From assembly GCA_907163375.1 (NCBI GenBank), contig CAJQUW010011283.1, forward strand, positions 124,001 to 188,000: a stretch of DNA of 64,000 nt, written 5' to 3'. This document shows positions 24,401 to 34,744 of this stretch, piece by piece. The stretch's first letter is position 1. The number at the start of each line of letters is the position of its first letter. This DNA comes from Prostheceraeus crozeri (Eukaryota > Platyhelminthes > Polycladida > Euryleptidae). Below the pieces are notes generated by a model. It worked only from the letters and a program-made list of their open reading frames with translations. It was not told where the DNA came from and searched no databases. The translations under genes were made by a program, and so were the position numbers.

Positions 24401-24773
24401 TTAGCTTTCAAATGAGCTATTGCACGACTTTCTACGATCTCTGGAACCAAAGTTGGAAGTCTCGTTCCAGAGGGGGGGATGTCAATACTTTTCTCTCCGA
24501 TTGAGCTGGAAACAAGTCCTCTAGACCAAAAATTAGCCAAAAAGTCCGAATTTGCCCTCCGTTTATCCATCCGAGGCTTCGTTTAGCGGCTACAGACATT
24601 TTCATAAAATTCTAACTCTGTTTTTCGCAAATTTGCCAATGGTTCAATGGCGTCTCACATCTAGAGGAAGGCAGAGATGAGCAAGCCGTTTCTACCATTG
24701 AATTTGTGTCACTCTTAGCTTTCAAATGAGCTATTGCACGACTTTCTACGATCTCTGGAACCAAAGTTGGAAG

Positions 24774-26092
24774 TTGGAAAGAGCTCTTTTTCTTTGGTCC
24801 GATGGTCGATCATACTTAGGAATACTGCCTTCATTCTTATGCCCAGTTATAGTGCACACATCAGAGTTTGACAACCCTTTGGATTTCGCTGTTGTAACAG
24901 TGGTGCACCGTATGCAGTGATTGGTGTATATTTTAGAAAGTCCCAAAGATTCTGACAATTTTTTCATAAAATTTCCAAGATAGTGTTCACCACGAACCTG
25001 AATATCACAATACATTTTTCTTGCTTTTCTCCCATGCATTGGTCTGGGAAATAGGACATCAGAATTTGGGCATTCTCTTCGCAGAATTGACAAGTACAGC
25101 TCAATGGCTTCAATGGCTCTTTTGTTGTAAATCCGACCTAAGCGGTTGGATGTGTAATCTTTTTCTGACATGCTTGGTTTGACATTTTTCCGAATGTTGT
25201 TGGGTGTACATGCAATCGAATCCCTTGTAGATGTACATGAAGTTGGTATGTAAGCGTATCTCTCAGTGTTTGAGTCAATATCAAATGCTATGTCATTTCT
25301 TCGAAGCTTCCGCAATTCTTCTCTGCCACGAGCTCCTAGGTAATACAAAAGAGAGAAGATAACTTCATTTTGTAGAACCTCTCCTGTTGATCGATCGAAT
25401 GAACCGGTTATCTTGTTCAAGTCAGACTGTTCAATTGCATTATACTGTGTTGACTGGCCTCCATTTGACAGTCATAGCCCAGTCATAACTTTTAGCATGC
25501 AATTTGCAGAGGAAAACAGTTTCCCTTCAATTATATCAACCTCTGGTCTGTTCAAAACTTGCGTAATGTGCCTGTTAATGGCCGCTCTGATACATTTCAG
25601 GCTGGTTGGGCTGAAAAATCCTCCGTCCTTCTTGCGCAATTCGTGGTAAAACCAACGAAGAACATCATTTAGTGACGATTCGCTTACAGTCATCAAATTG
25701 CAGTTCAAGCTCTTATCCTTTATGAACTTTTTCAATTTGGCAGTGTGCTGCTTCTGTTGATCAGCTGTACTTTTTAGCTTCATGCTACTTTCTGTCACAT
25801 CAAGATCCTCAACAACATTTTTTGGAATAATAGCTGATTTTGCATTCTCTGTATTCACTTCATCACAGAGCAAGTCATCAACTAACTGCATATCAAAATT
25901 GCATTCAGCTTCTAGTCTGTTCATTTCTTCCAAAGACAGTAATGGCACATCAATTCTCGCATCCAGGTCTACCTCTGATTATGCATGCTGCTTAATTTCA
26001 TCAAGAGTTAAGCCAGTGATCATATTGTTTTCAAATTTGGAGAGATCAATTAGCTGTAATGGCCACACGTCAGGATCACTGCTTGACATCAT
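24774..26092 (-). pseudogene. Crypton-type tyrosine recombinase pseudogene
   Basis: One frame runs from an ATG at 26,092 to the satellite junction and is interrupted by TAA near 25,978 and TGA at 25,472. The N-terminal half (about 25,490-25,800) has a helical SAM-like domain rich in Leu, Lys and aromatic residues. The C-terminal half has the catalytic set of tyrosine recombinases: Arg in GARGREELRKL, the H-x-x-R in NHCIRCTT, GH in ITGHKN, and a Tyr in IPKYDRP. No reverse transcriptase is present, which argues for Crypton rather than DIRS. After the Tyr region the frame passes directly into satellite sequence at 24,773, so the true C-terminus is lost. Such enzymes cut and rejoin circular or linear element DNA by a Tyr intermediate. 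Confidence 0.85.
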
Positions 26093-26256
26093 TGAAAATG
26101 AATGGTTCATAAATAAATTTGAATTGATCAATTACTGTCCAGCAATGAAAGCAATAGAAATCCTTACAGGATTTTTGAACTTAGCTTGATTGAAGCCGTA
26201 GACTTTTGTGATTGAAGCATTGACCATAGAAGTCTATGCATTGACCTTTCACAGAT

Positions 26257-26594
26257 TGTCGCGGGACGAATATGGAGTGAGGACATTTGACTGACGGAGC
26301 AGCTGAACGACTTATCTCCTAACTCTGGCGGTAGCTTGTTACATGTAGCTGTCAGAGTAATGAGGAGAATCAGTGATTGATGTGAAGGAGTGGCAGGAGC
26401 CGATAATTCTCGGGCTCTGCCAACAATCAACACTTCTCTCTGCACACCTCTAGCGGAAGGGAAGTGATTTAACTTACGCTTATTTGTGTACGGAACTACT
26501 ATTAAGAGAAATCGTGGAATCGATGTTTTTATTACGAGTATAAAAATTTACTACAATATCACGAAATACGTTTGTTTTTGGCGAATACGCTACA
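26257..26594 (+). repeat. 5' LTR of the BEL/Pao element
   Basis: Begins TGTCGCGGGACG and ends ACGCTACA. It matches 34,294-34,631 with about three substitutions. It is preceded by CAGAT, the left target-site copy. Confidence 0.95.
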
Positions 26595-26612
26595 TGGTGC
26601 CGCGACCCGGGA
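26595..26612 (+). other. Primer-binding site
   Basis: TGGTGCCGCGACCCGGGA lies directly after the LTR. The initial TGG pairs with a tRNA 3' CCA end. I do not assign the tRNA species. Confidence 0.8.
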
Positions 26613-26618
26613 CGAACA

Positions 26619-27882
26619 ATGTCTACGATCAAGGAATTACGACAATTACGTACTATTCATCGATCTTGTTCAACGAAACTGATTAATCGATTCCACGAAT
26701 TTCGCCGAGAATCTTCGAATGATCCTCCAGCGATCAATAACTATCACTCACACAGTTGGAGTTAAAGCAAAGACTTCTCGCCGATATTGACGCTCAAATA
26801 CTGTCGCTTCTTGCCGCTGAGATTGACACTGATGACCAATACGCAATGTCCGACGATGACGAATTACCTCAATCTATTGCTGCTGAAGTCGAAGACGCCG
26901 AGGCCAGACAATTATCAATCGCTTCCTGTCTGAGTGAGTTGAAATGTGTTATTGGGATTTCGGAGGGTACTGACCGTTCTAATAATTCTGCTAGCCATGA
27001 CAGCGAAATCTCAGAATTACATGACGCTATTAAGGAGCTTAAGATAGATGAGCCAAGGACGGCAAGGACTGTAAGATTACCGGAAATAAAGTTACCAAGG
27101 TTTGACGGGGACCCCATGTCTTTTTGGGAATCTTTTAACGCGACGGTTCACAAGCAGTCAGACTTAGAGCCATGTGTAAAATTAACTCACCTTTTTAGTT
27201 TGCTTGATGGACAGGCTAAGGCTACATTTGAGGGTACAATTCCCACAAACGAACTGTATTCTGATATCAGAGATCAATTACAGGTAAGATTTGGTAGAGA
27301 GCAACTCGTAACATTGACTCATCTCAGATCATTAATCCACATGCCTCGATCTTCCGATTCTTCATGTAAATTGAGAAACATGATGAATAATTTTCAGACT
27401 CACGTACGATATCTTTCGAATATTAAGATAAGTGACTGGAAGGACATGGTATTTGTTGCTCTGCTATTGGACAAAATTCCCACAGATGTAGAAGCCAACA
27501 TAACGCGTCAGCAAGGAAATCAGGATTGGAATTTCAAAACGCTATGTAAAATGCTCGAAATTGAAATAATGGCTCGTGAACAGCCGAGGAAGTTAGACGA
27601 ATCTGAGAAACGACCCTACACGTATGTACAAAGAAACGCAACAGTGGCTCTAGCTACGAGGAGCTCAGACGAAAACAAACACAATTGTGTGTTTTCCCAT
27701 TTAAGCAACCACACTGCTGAGAAATGCAGAAAATACGCCAAAGCAGATGTAAGAAAGGACATTTTGAAAAGAGATAATCGATGATACATTTGCTTAAGCC
27801 GAGGTCATTCTGTAAAGTTCTGTGGAAACCGCACACCTTGTACTCATTGCAATCTCTCACATCATCACGCCAGTATTTGCTA
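26619..27882 (+). pseudogene. gag: BEL/Pao gag with frameshift and stop
   Basis: Translation would start at ATG 26,619, but that frame stops near 26,760. The main gag frame (26,756-27,784) is offset, so an indel lies between. The body carries the DUF1759-type signature LPEIKLPRFDGDPMSFWESF, a capsid-like helical region, and a C-terminal CxxH-type motif. TGA at 27,781-27,783 interrupts the frame. Past it the same frame continues with two further zinc-knuckle-like motifs (CLSRGHSVKFC and CTHCNLSHHHASIC) until 27,882. Gag packages element RNA in the particle. Sequence after the knuckles, where protease would begin, is replaced by the minisatellite. Confidence 0.85.
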
Positions 27883-27918
27883 TTAATTATTTGCTTTACG
27901 CCAGTATTCGCCAGTAGT

Positions 27919-28864
27919 AGATCAATTCGGGGCTTGTTTTGTCTGGTTTTGAGAGAGAATTTCATTGAAAACCGCGGACAACGTCACTCAGAAGAAATTG
28001 CGTAATGAGGCTTGTGAGGCGGGTCAACCTGTGTTATACTTGCAGAGAACAAGTTTAGATCAATTCGGGGCTTGTTTTGTCTGGTTTTGAGAGAGAATTT
28101 CATTGAAAACCGCGGACATCGTCACTCAGAAGAAATTGCGTAATGAGGCTTGTGAGACGGGTCAACCTGTGTGATACTTGCAGAGAACAAGTTTAGATCA
28201 ATTCGGGGCTTGTTTTGTCTGGTTTTGAGAGAGAATTTCATTGAAAACCGCGGACAACGTCACTCAGAAGAAATTGCGTAATGAGGCTTGTGAGGCGGGT
28301 CAACCTGTGTTATACTTGCAGAGAACAAGTTTAGATCAATTCGGGGCTTGTTTTGTCTGGTTTTGAGAGAGAATTTCATTGAAAACCGCGGACATCGTCT
28401 CTCTGAAGAAATTGCGTAATGAGGCTTGCGAGACGGGTCAACCTGTGTGATACTTGCAGAGAACAATTTTAGATCAATTCGGGGCTTGTTTTGTCTGGTT
28501 TTGAGAGAGAATTTCATTGAAAACCGCGGACATCGTCTCTCACAAGAAATTGCGTAATGAGGCTTGTGAGGCGGGTCAACCTGTGTGATACTTGCAGAGA
28601 ACAATTTTAGATCAATTCGGGGCTTGTTTTGTCTGGTTTTGAGAGAGAATTTCATTGAAAACCGCGGACATCGTCTCTAAGAAGAAATTGCGTAATGAGG
28701 TTTGTGAGACGGGTCAAACTGTGTGATACTTGCAGAGAACAATTTTAGATCAATTCGGGCTTGTTTTGTCTGGTTTTGAGAGAGAATTTCATTGAAAACC
28801 GCGGACATCGTCTCTCACAAGAAATTGCGTAATGAGGCTTGTGAGGCGGGTCAACCTGTGTGAT
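27919..28864. repeat. 138-bp minisatellite array 1 inside BEL/Pao
   Basis: Six full units start at 27,919, 28,057, 28,195, 28,333, 28,471 and 28,609, and a partial one starts at 28,747. The landmark is AGATCAATTCGGGGCTTG. The last unit breaks off after GTGTGATA and joins pol segment A at the microhomology GATAACG. The unit is exactly 46 codons long, so minus-strand frames stay open across units. Confidence 0.95.
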
Positions 28865-30130
28865 AACGATAACGTCGATAACGTAATTATCGGAAAGGAT
28901 AATAATGAAGACGCTCTTCAATTTTATGATGAAGCCAAATCATTGCTCGATAATGCAGGCATGAATTTAAGAGAATGGGGATCGATCTCACTGCAGTTCA
29001 TGAACGGCATTCCAGTGAATGATAGATCGACAGAAGAGAAGTTAAAGGTTCTTGGAATTGCATGGGATACAAGGCAAGACGAAATTCATATTCCGCAAAT
29101 TGATTTTATGATCTCTAGTTCTCTTACCAAACGAGCTCTTCTACAAGCTACAGGAAATGTTTTCGACCCTTTAGGCCTCTTCGCTCCCATAACAATCAAA
29201 GGCAAAATCATTTTCCGACAGGCGAATGATAACGTAAATGACTGGGATGACAATCTTCCAGATGTTATTCAAAGTGAATGGAATAAACATGTTCATGAAT
29301 TACAATTGATTCCAAGCATTAAATTACAGAGATTCATCGGGTTAAGCAATTATGAATCAGCACAGCTAAACTGCTTTTGTGACGCCTCAGGACACGTTTA
29401 CGCAGCGAGTGCCTATATTCGTTTCGAATCAAGTGAATGTGTAAAAACGAATTTGATATATTCAAAAAACCGCTTGGCACCTTGCAAATCTATCACAATT
29501 CCTCGCCTTGAACTTCTAGGAGTTCTAATTGGAGCAAGAATGATCAAGTTTCTCACAAGGCAACTGCCTTACACTTTCTCTCGCATAGTCTTATGGTCAG
29601 ATTCGCAATATGTCTTGCATTGGCTTCGAAGTAATAAACTTCACACAATATTTGTGGAAAATCGCCTAAAAGAAATAAGAAATGTCCCGAAAATTGAATT
29701 TCGTTATGTAAGAACACACGACAATCCGGCTGATCTCCCAACTCGAGGTGCCACATTTTCCGAGTTACGTAATGCCGAAATGTGGTGGAATGGACCCGCT
29801 TGGATTATAAAGGATGAATCGGAATGGCCAGCATTATGGCTTGAGAACAACGAACGAGAGCACGAACTAAAAGAAACTTCAGAGAAAACTGCTACGTCTC
29901 TTACTACTCATGTCTCAGAGCATCCTTTCGATATTGATCTCGGAAACTTTTCTTCGTTAGGAGATGTCCTGAAGGAGACGGCAACTCGACTGACTAACAA
30001 TAGCGACCCATCGGCAAATGAGTTAGAAAGGGCTCGACAGGCATGGGAGCTGGCAGTTCAGAAGATGAGTTTACAAGAATTGAGAATAGCAACGCTCAAC
30101 CACAAATCACGAAATGATAACGAAATAAAT
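28865..30130 (+). pseudogene. pol: pol segment A (reverse transcriptase C-terminal part, RNase H)
   Basis: The segment begins within the reverse-transcriptase active-site motif (VDNVIIG) and includes the whole RNase H domain with CDASGH, ELLG, SDSQ and NPAD carrying the acidic residues. It ends in the linker before integrase. It is a near-identical copy of about 31,895-33,153 at an offset of 3030, with about four differences seen in 1.26 kb. It ends at GATAACG and passes into array 2. It has no start of its own and cannot make a full enzyme. Confidence 0.9.
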
Positions 30131-30133
30131 TTT

Positions 30134-31513
30134 AGATCAATTCGGAGCTTGTTTTGTCTGATTTTGAGAGAGAATTTCATTGAAAACCGCGGACATCGTC
30201 TCTCACAAGAAATTGCGTAATGAGGCTTGTGAGACGGGTCAACCTGTGTGGTACTTGCAGAGAACAAGTTTAGATCAATTCGGGGCTTGTTTTGTCTGGT
30301 TTTGAGAGAGAATTTCATTGAAAACCGCGGACATCGTCTCTCAGAAGAAATTGCGTAATGAGGTTTGTGAGACGGGTCAAACTGTGTGATACTTGCAGAG
30401 AACAATTTTAGATCAATTCGGGCTTGTTTTGTCTGGTTTTGAGAATTTCATTGAAAACCGCGGACATCGTCTCTCACAAGAAATTGCGGAATGAGGTTTG
30501 TGAGACGGGTCAACCTGTGTGGTACTTGCAGAGAACAATTTTAGATCAATTCGGAGCTTGTTTTGTCTGATTTTGAGAGAGAATTTCATTGAAAACCGCG
30601 GACATCGTCTCTCACAAGAAATTGCGTAATGAGGCTTGTGAGACGGGTCAACCTGTGTGGTACTTGCAGAGAACAATTTTAGATCAATTCGGGGCTTGTT
30701 TTGTCTGGTTTTGAGAGAGAATTTCATTGAAAACCGCGGACATCGTCTCTCACAAGAAATTGCGTAATGAGGTTTGTGAGACGGGTCAACCTGTGTGGTA
30801 CTTGCAGAGAACAATTTTAGATCAATTCGGGGCTTGTTTTGTCTGGTTTTGAGAGAGAATTTCATTGAAAACCGCGGACATCGTCTCTCGCAAGAAATTG
30901 CGTAATGAGGCTTGTGAGGCGGGTCAACCTGTGTGATACTTGCAGAGAACAATTTTAGATCAATTCGGGGCTTGTTTTGTCTGGTTTTGAGAGAGAATTT
31001 CATTGAAAACCGCGGACATCGTCTCTCGCAAGAAATTGCGTAATGAGGCTTGTGAGGCGGGTCAACCTGTGTGATACTTGCAGAGAACAATTTTAGATCA
31101 ATTCGGGGCTTGTTTTGTCTGGTTTTGAGAGAGAATTTCATTGAAAACCGCGGACATCGTCTCTCGCAAGAAATTGCGTAATGAGGCTTGTGAGGCGGGT
31201 CAACCTGTGTGATACTTGCAGAGAACAATTTTAGATCAATTCGGGGCTTGTTTTGTCTGGTTTTGAGAGAGAATTTCATTGAAAACCGCGGACATCGTCT
31301 CTCAGAAGAAATTGCGTAATGAGGCTTGCGAGACGGGTCAACCTGTGTGGTACTTACAGAGAACAAGTTTAGATCAATTCGGGGCTTGTTTTGTCTGGTT
31401 TTGAGAGAGAATTTCATTGAAAACCGCGGACATCGTCTCTCACAAGAAATTGCGTAATGAGGCTTGTGAGGCGGGTCAACCTGTGTGATACTTGCAGAGA
31501 ACAATTTTAGATC
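30134..31513. repeat. 138-bp minisatellite array 2 inside BEL/Pao
   Basis: Ten units start at 30,134, 30,272, 30,410, 30,543, 30,681, 30,819, 30,957, 31,095, 31,233 and 31,371. An eleventh fragment at 31,509 leads into reverse transcriptase. One unit is 133 bases (deletion near 30,430). The minus-strand frame 30,413-31,504 (363 codons) is simply the 46-residue translation of the unit repeated. Confidence 0.95.
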
Positions 31514-33421
31514 AAAGAATCTGGTACGACAAGGGTACGAATTGTGTACGACGCCTCAGCAAAGACAAGGCGAACAAATCCTTCATTAAACGACGCCCTT
31601 TATCCAGGGACGGTATTATTGCAAGATATGTGTGGGATATTATTGAGATTTCGTATGTCGCCAATAGCAGTCGTCAGTGACATTGAAAAGGCTTTCTTGG
31701 CCATTAGACTTCAATTACCTGATCGAGATGCAGCACGATTTTTATGGATGAAGGATCCCACAAACGACAATTTACGAATAATGAGATTTACACGAATTCC
31801 CTTCGGTACCATTGCCAGCCCGTTTTTACTGAGCGCGACACTATTACTTCATTTGAGACAGTCGAGCACGGAAACTGCACAACTCATTCAAGACAATGTT
31901 TACGTCGATAACGTAATTATCGGAAAGGATAATAATGAAGACGCTCTTCAATTTTATGATGAAGCCAAATCATTGCTCGATAATGCAGGCATGAATTTAA
32001 GAGAATGGGGATCGAACTCACTGCAGTTCATGAACGGCATTCCAGTGAATGATAGATCGACAGAAGAGAAGTTAAAGGTTCTTGGAATTGCATGGGATAC
32101 AAGGCAAGACGAAATTCATATTCCGCAAATTGATTTTATGATCTCTAGTTCTCTTACCAAACGAGCTCTTCTACAAGCTACAGGAAATGTTTTCGACCCT
32201 TTAGGCCTCTTCGCTCCCATAACAATCAAAGGCAAAATCATTTTCCGACAGGCGAATGATAACGTAAATGACTGGGATGACAATCTTCCAGATGTTATTC
32301 AAAGTGAATGGAATAAACATGTTCATGAATTACAATTGATTCCAAGCATTAAATTACAGAGATTCATCGGGTTAAGCAATTATGAATCAGTACAGCTAAA
32401 CTGCTTTTGTGACGCCTCAGGACACGTTTACGCAGCGAGTGCCTATATTCGTTTCGAATCAAGTGAATGTGTAAAAACGAATTTGATATATTCAAAAAAC
32501 CGCTTGGCACCTTGCAAATCTATCACAATTCCTCGCCTTGAACTTCTAGGAGTTCTAATTGGAGCAAGAATGATCAAGTTTCTCACAAGGCAACTGCCTT
32601 ACACTTTCTCTCGCATAGTCTTATGGTCAGATTCGCAATGTGTCTTGCATTGGCTTCGAAGTAATAAACTTCACACAATATTTGTGGAAAATCGCCTAAA
32701 AGAAATAAGAAATGTCCCGAAAATTGAATTTCGTTATGTAAGAACACACGACAATCCGGCTGATCTCCCAACTCGAGGTGCCACATTTTCCGAGTTACGT
32801 AATGCCGAAATGTGGTGGAATGGACCCGCTTGGATTATAAAGGATGAATCGGAATGGCCAGCATTATGGCTTGAGAACAACGAACGAGAGCACGAACTAA
32901 AAGAAACTTCAGAGAAAACTGCTACGTCTCTTACTACTCATGTCTCAGAGCATCCTTTCGATATTGATCTCGGAAACTTTTCTTCGTTAGGAGATGTCCT
33001 GAAGGAGACGGCAACTCGACTGACTAACAATAGCGACCCATCGGCAAATGAGTTAGAAAGGGCTCGACAGGCATGGGAGCTGGCAGTTCAGAAGATGAGT
33101 TTACAAGAATTGAGAATAGCAACGCTCAACCACGAATCACGAAATGATAACGTCTCAAAACTTCGACTTTATATTGACGAAAACGATATACTTCGTTCAC
33201 GAGGTCGCATAGACAATGCTGAAGACATTCCGTATAACGCTACGTATCCGATCCTCCTACCAACTAATCATCCCTTCAAAAGATTAGTTATCAGTGATTG
33301 TCATGTCAAGTGTGGTCACTCAGGAGTAAGTCATACTCTGGCTGAACTCCGTCAACGTTATTGGGTAGTTTCTGGACGAAGGCAGGTCTCTAATATTTTG
33401 AGTAAATGTAAAAACGTTTAA
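31514..33421 (+). pseudogene. pol: pol segment B (reverse transcriptase, RNase H, start of integrase)
   Basis: The frame is open for about 630 codons. Reverse-transcriptase features are IVYDASAKT, VVSDIEKAFLAIRL (first catalytic Asp), RIPFGTIASPF and YVDNVIIG, where the usual second Asp of YVDD is Asn. RNase H follows (CDASGH, ELLG, SDSQ, NPAD). Next comes the integrase zinc-binding region (HxxxCGHSGVSHTLAELRQRYW, then a single CK). The frame stops at 33,421 before the second Cys and the catalytic core. The family role is DNA synthesis and integration of the element; this copy lacks protease and the integrase DDE core. Confidence 0.9.
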
Positions 33422-34317
33422 GCTCAGTAATCAGACACAAATTGAATTATGGAATGCAGATAAAATTGCTAAAGGTGAAGTCGCTGAGAAGGGCATTGAA
33501 TGGAAGTTTATAACGGAACGAGGTCCATGGATGGGAGGTTTCCATGAGAGGATGGTGAAAAGTGTGAAAATGGGACTTAGGAAAATGACGAACGGTTCTT
33601 TTCTAAGTAAGCGTCAGTTAGATGTTTTAATCTCCTGAGATTGAAGGAATACTTAATAACAGGCCATTGACTTACGTAGGGGTAGATATTAAGGACGGTC
33701 ACCCTCTAACTCCTAATAACCTGCTCGGCATTCGACATGATACAGCTCTCCCACAATCGCACCACGAGAACGACCCAGACTTTGAACCAGGAGGGCGATC
33801 GTCATCATCAAAGACTTTGATTAGTGTTTGGAGACGAGGAAAACATCTTCTGCAGCAATTTTGGTCTCGCTGGCGGCGAGATTACCTCAGTGGCCTACGA
33901 GAACGCAATGACTCTCACCATCACACTCGTGGGTGCATCAGGACCGTGCCATCTATCGGAAATACAGTTTTGATCATGGACAATAACCTTCCGCGAGGTC
34001 AATGGCGTATCGGCATGGTCGATAGCTTAATTCGATCACAAGGAGAGGCGGTTCGATCTGCCACGGTACAATTGGAGAATGGAAGAATCCTACATCGTCC
34101 AATCAAGCTGCTTGTGCCATTAGAATTCACGGAGGAGAAGCCGCGCGCGCACGAAATCCACGGCCCAACACATGACAAACGGGAGCCGCAATCCGATGCT
34201 CACGTAATGGAAGAAGAGGAGAAGATCTCTCGCCCTGTACGAAGGGCGGCGGCTATCGCTAATCTTCGAAATCGACAACTCCCTCGTCGGGAGTGTCGCG
34301 GGGCGAATATGGAGTGA
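33422..34317 (+). pseudogene. BEL/Pao integrase C-terminal part
   Basis: Fragments in two frames resume after the core deletion. First is a piece with ERGPWMGGFHERMVKSVK, typical of the end of the core, then NNRPLTY. From 33,667 comes the C-terminal region with PNNLL, W..DYL and a DUF5641-like GQWRIGMVDSL. The frame runs into the 3' LTR and stops at 34,315-34,317. A break near 33,640 separates the two pieces. The first two catalytic acidic residues are not present. Confidence 0.8.
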
Positions 34318-34631
34318 GGACATTTGACTGACGGAGCAGCTGAACTACTTATCTCCTAACTCTGGCGGTAGCTTGTTACATGTAGCTGTCAGAGTAATGA
34401 GGAGAATCAGTGATTGATGTGAAGGAGTGGCAGGAGCTGATAATTCTCGGGCTCTGCCAACAATCAACACTTCTCTCTGCACACCTCTAGCGGAAGGGAA
34501 GTGATTTAACTTACGCTTATTTGTGTACGGAACTACTATTAAGAGAAATCGTGGAATCGATGTTTTTATTACGAGTATAAAAATTTACTACAATATCACG
34601 AAATACGTTTGTTTTTGGCGAATACGCTACA
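34294..34631 (+). repeat. 3' LTR of the BEL/Pao element
   Basis: Matches 26,257-26,594. It is followed directly by CAGAT at 34,632-34,636. A short purine run (GGGAG) precedes it as a minimal polypurine tract. Confidence 0.95.
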
Positions 34632-34664
34632 CAGATGCCACATCATAGCAATGAATAACAATGG

Positions 34665-34744
34665 GTTGTTGTACTCAAAATTCTCACAGCAATCTCGTCC
34701 GCTGACGCGGACTCGATTGCTGTGCTCATTTTTCGTACAACAAC
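34665..34744. other. 80-base imperfect hairpin
   Basis: The arms GTTGTTGTAC..AAAAT and CACAGCAATC and GTCCGC pair with their complements across a four-base loop (TGAC), with a few internal mismatches. It could be a miniature inverted-repeat element or a foldback RNA. No flanking duplication is clear. Confidence 0.65.

Larger units (their letters stand above)
16640..24773. repeat. Satellite array, about 320-bp monomers, two variants
   Basis: About 25 head-to-tail monomers. Starts of the AGCTTTCAAATGAGC landmark at 16,759, 17,080, 17,395, 17,714 and 18,035 give spacings of 315-321. All monomers share a first half (ATTGCACGACTTTCTACGAT, a run of 6-9 G, CTCTCCGATTGAGCTGGAAA). The second half is either type A (GGCTTCGTTTAGCGGCTACA, CACATCTAGAGGAAGGCAGA) or type B (CACTCCTTCATGTCG, CCAAAACATCC, TCTCTAAAGCCAG). 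Type B occurs near 16,940, 17,890, 18,530, 19,165, 20,445 and 24,260. Short minus-strand frames inside the array are by-products of the repeat. Confidence 0.95.
26257..34631 (+). mobile_element. BEL/Pao LTR retroelement, rearranged and non-autonomous
   Basis: Two 338-bp LTRs (TG...CA) are flanked by the perfect 5-bp duplication CAGAT (26,252-26,256 and 34,632-34,636). Inside are a primer-binding site, gag, pol and two 138-bp minisatellite arrays. The layout is LTR, gag, array 1, pol segment A, array 2, pol segment B, integrase C-terminal part, LTR. Protease, part of the reverse transcriptase before segment A, and the integrase core are missing. The LTRs differ at about three positions by eye, so insertion is fairly recent. 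Confidence 0.95.

Noticed and set aside
16651-24570. Many 60-118-codon minus-strand frames as a protein family
   Set aside because: They are the same satellite monomer read repeatedly, the frame shifts with G-run length, and there are no starts or stops consistent with genes. Kept only as a finding about monomer origin.
24746-25948. DIRS retroelement instead of Crypton
   Set aside because: No reverse transcriptase or RNase H lies next to the tyrosine recombinase; the adjacent BEL element is separate, with its own LTRs and target duplication.
30413-31504. 363-codon minus-strand frame as a repeat protein gene
   Set aside because: It is an artefact of a 138-base unit divisible by three inside a retroelement, antisense to pol.
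27919-31513. Regularly spaced repeats as a CRISPR array
   Set aside because: Units of 138 bases are contiguous without unique spacers, and the host is eukaryotic.
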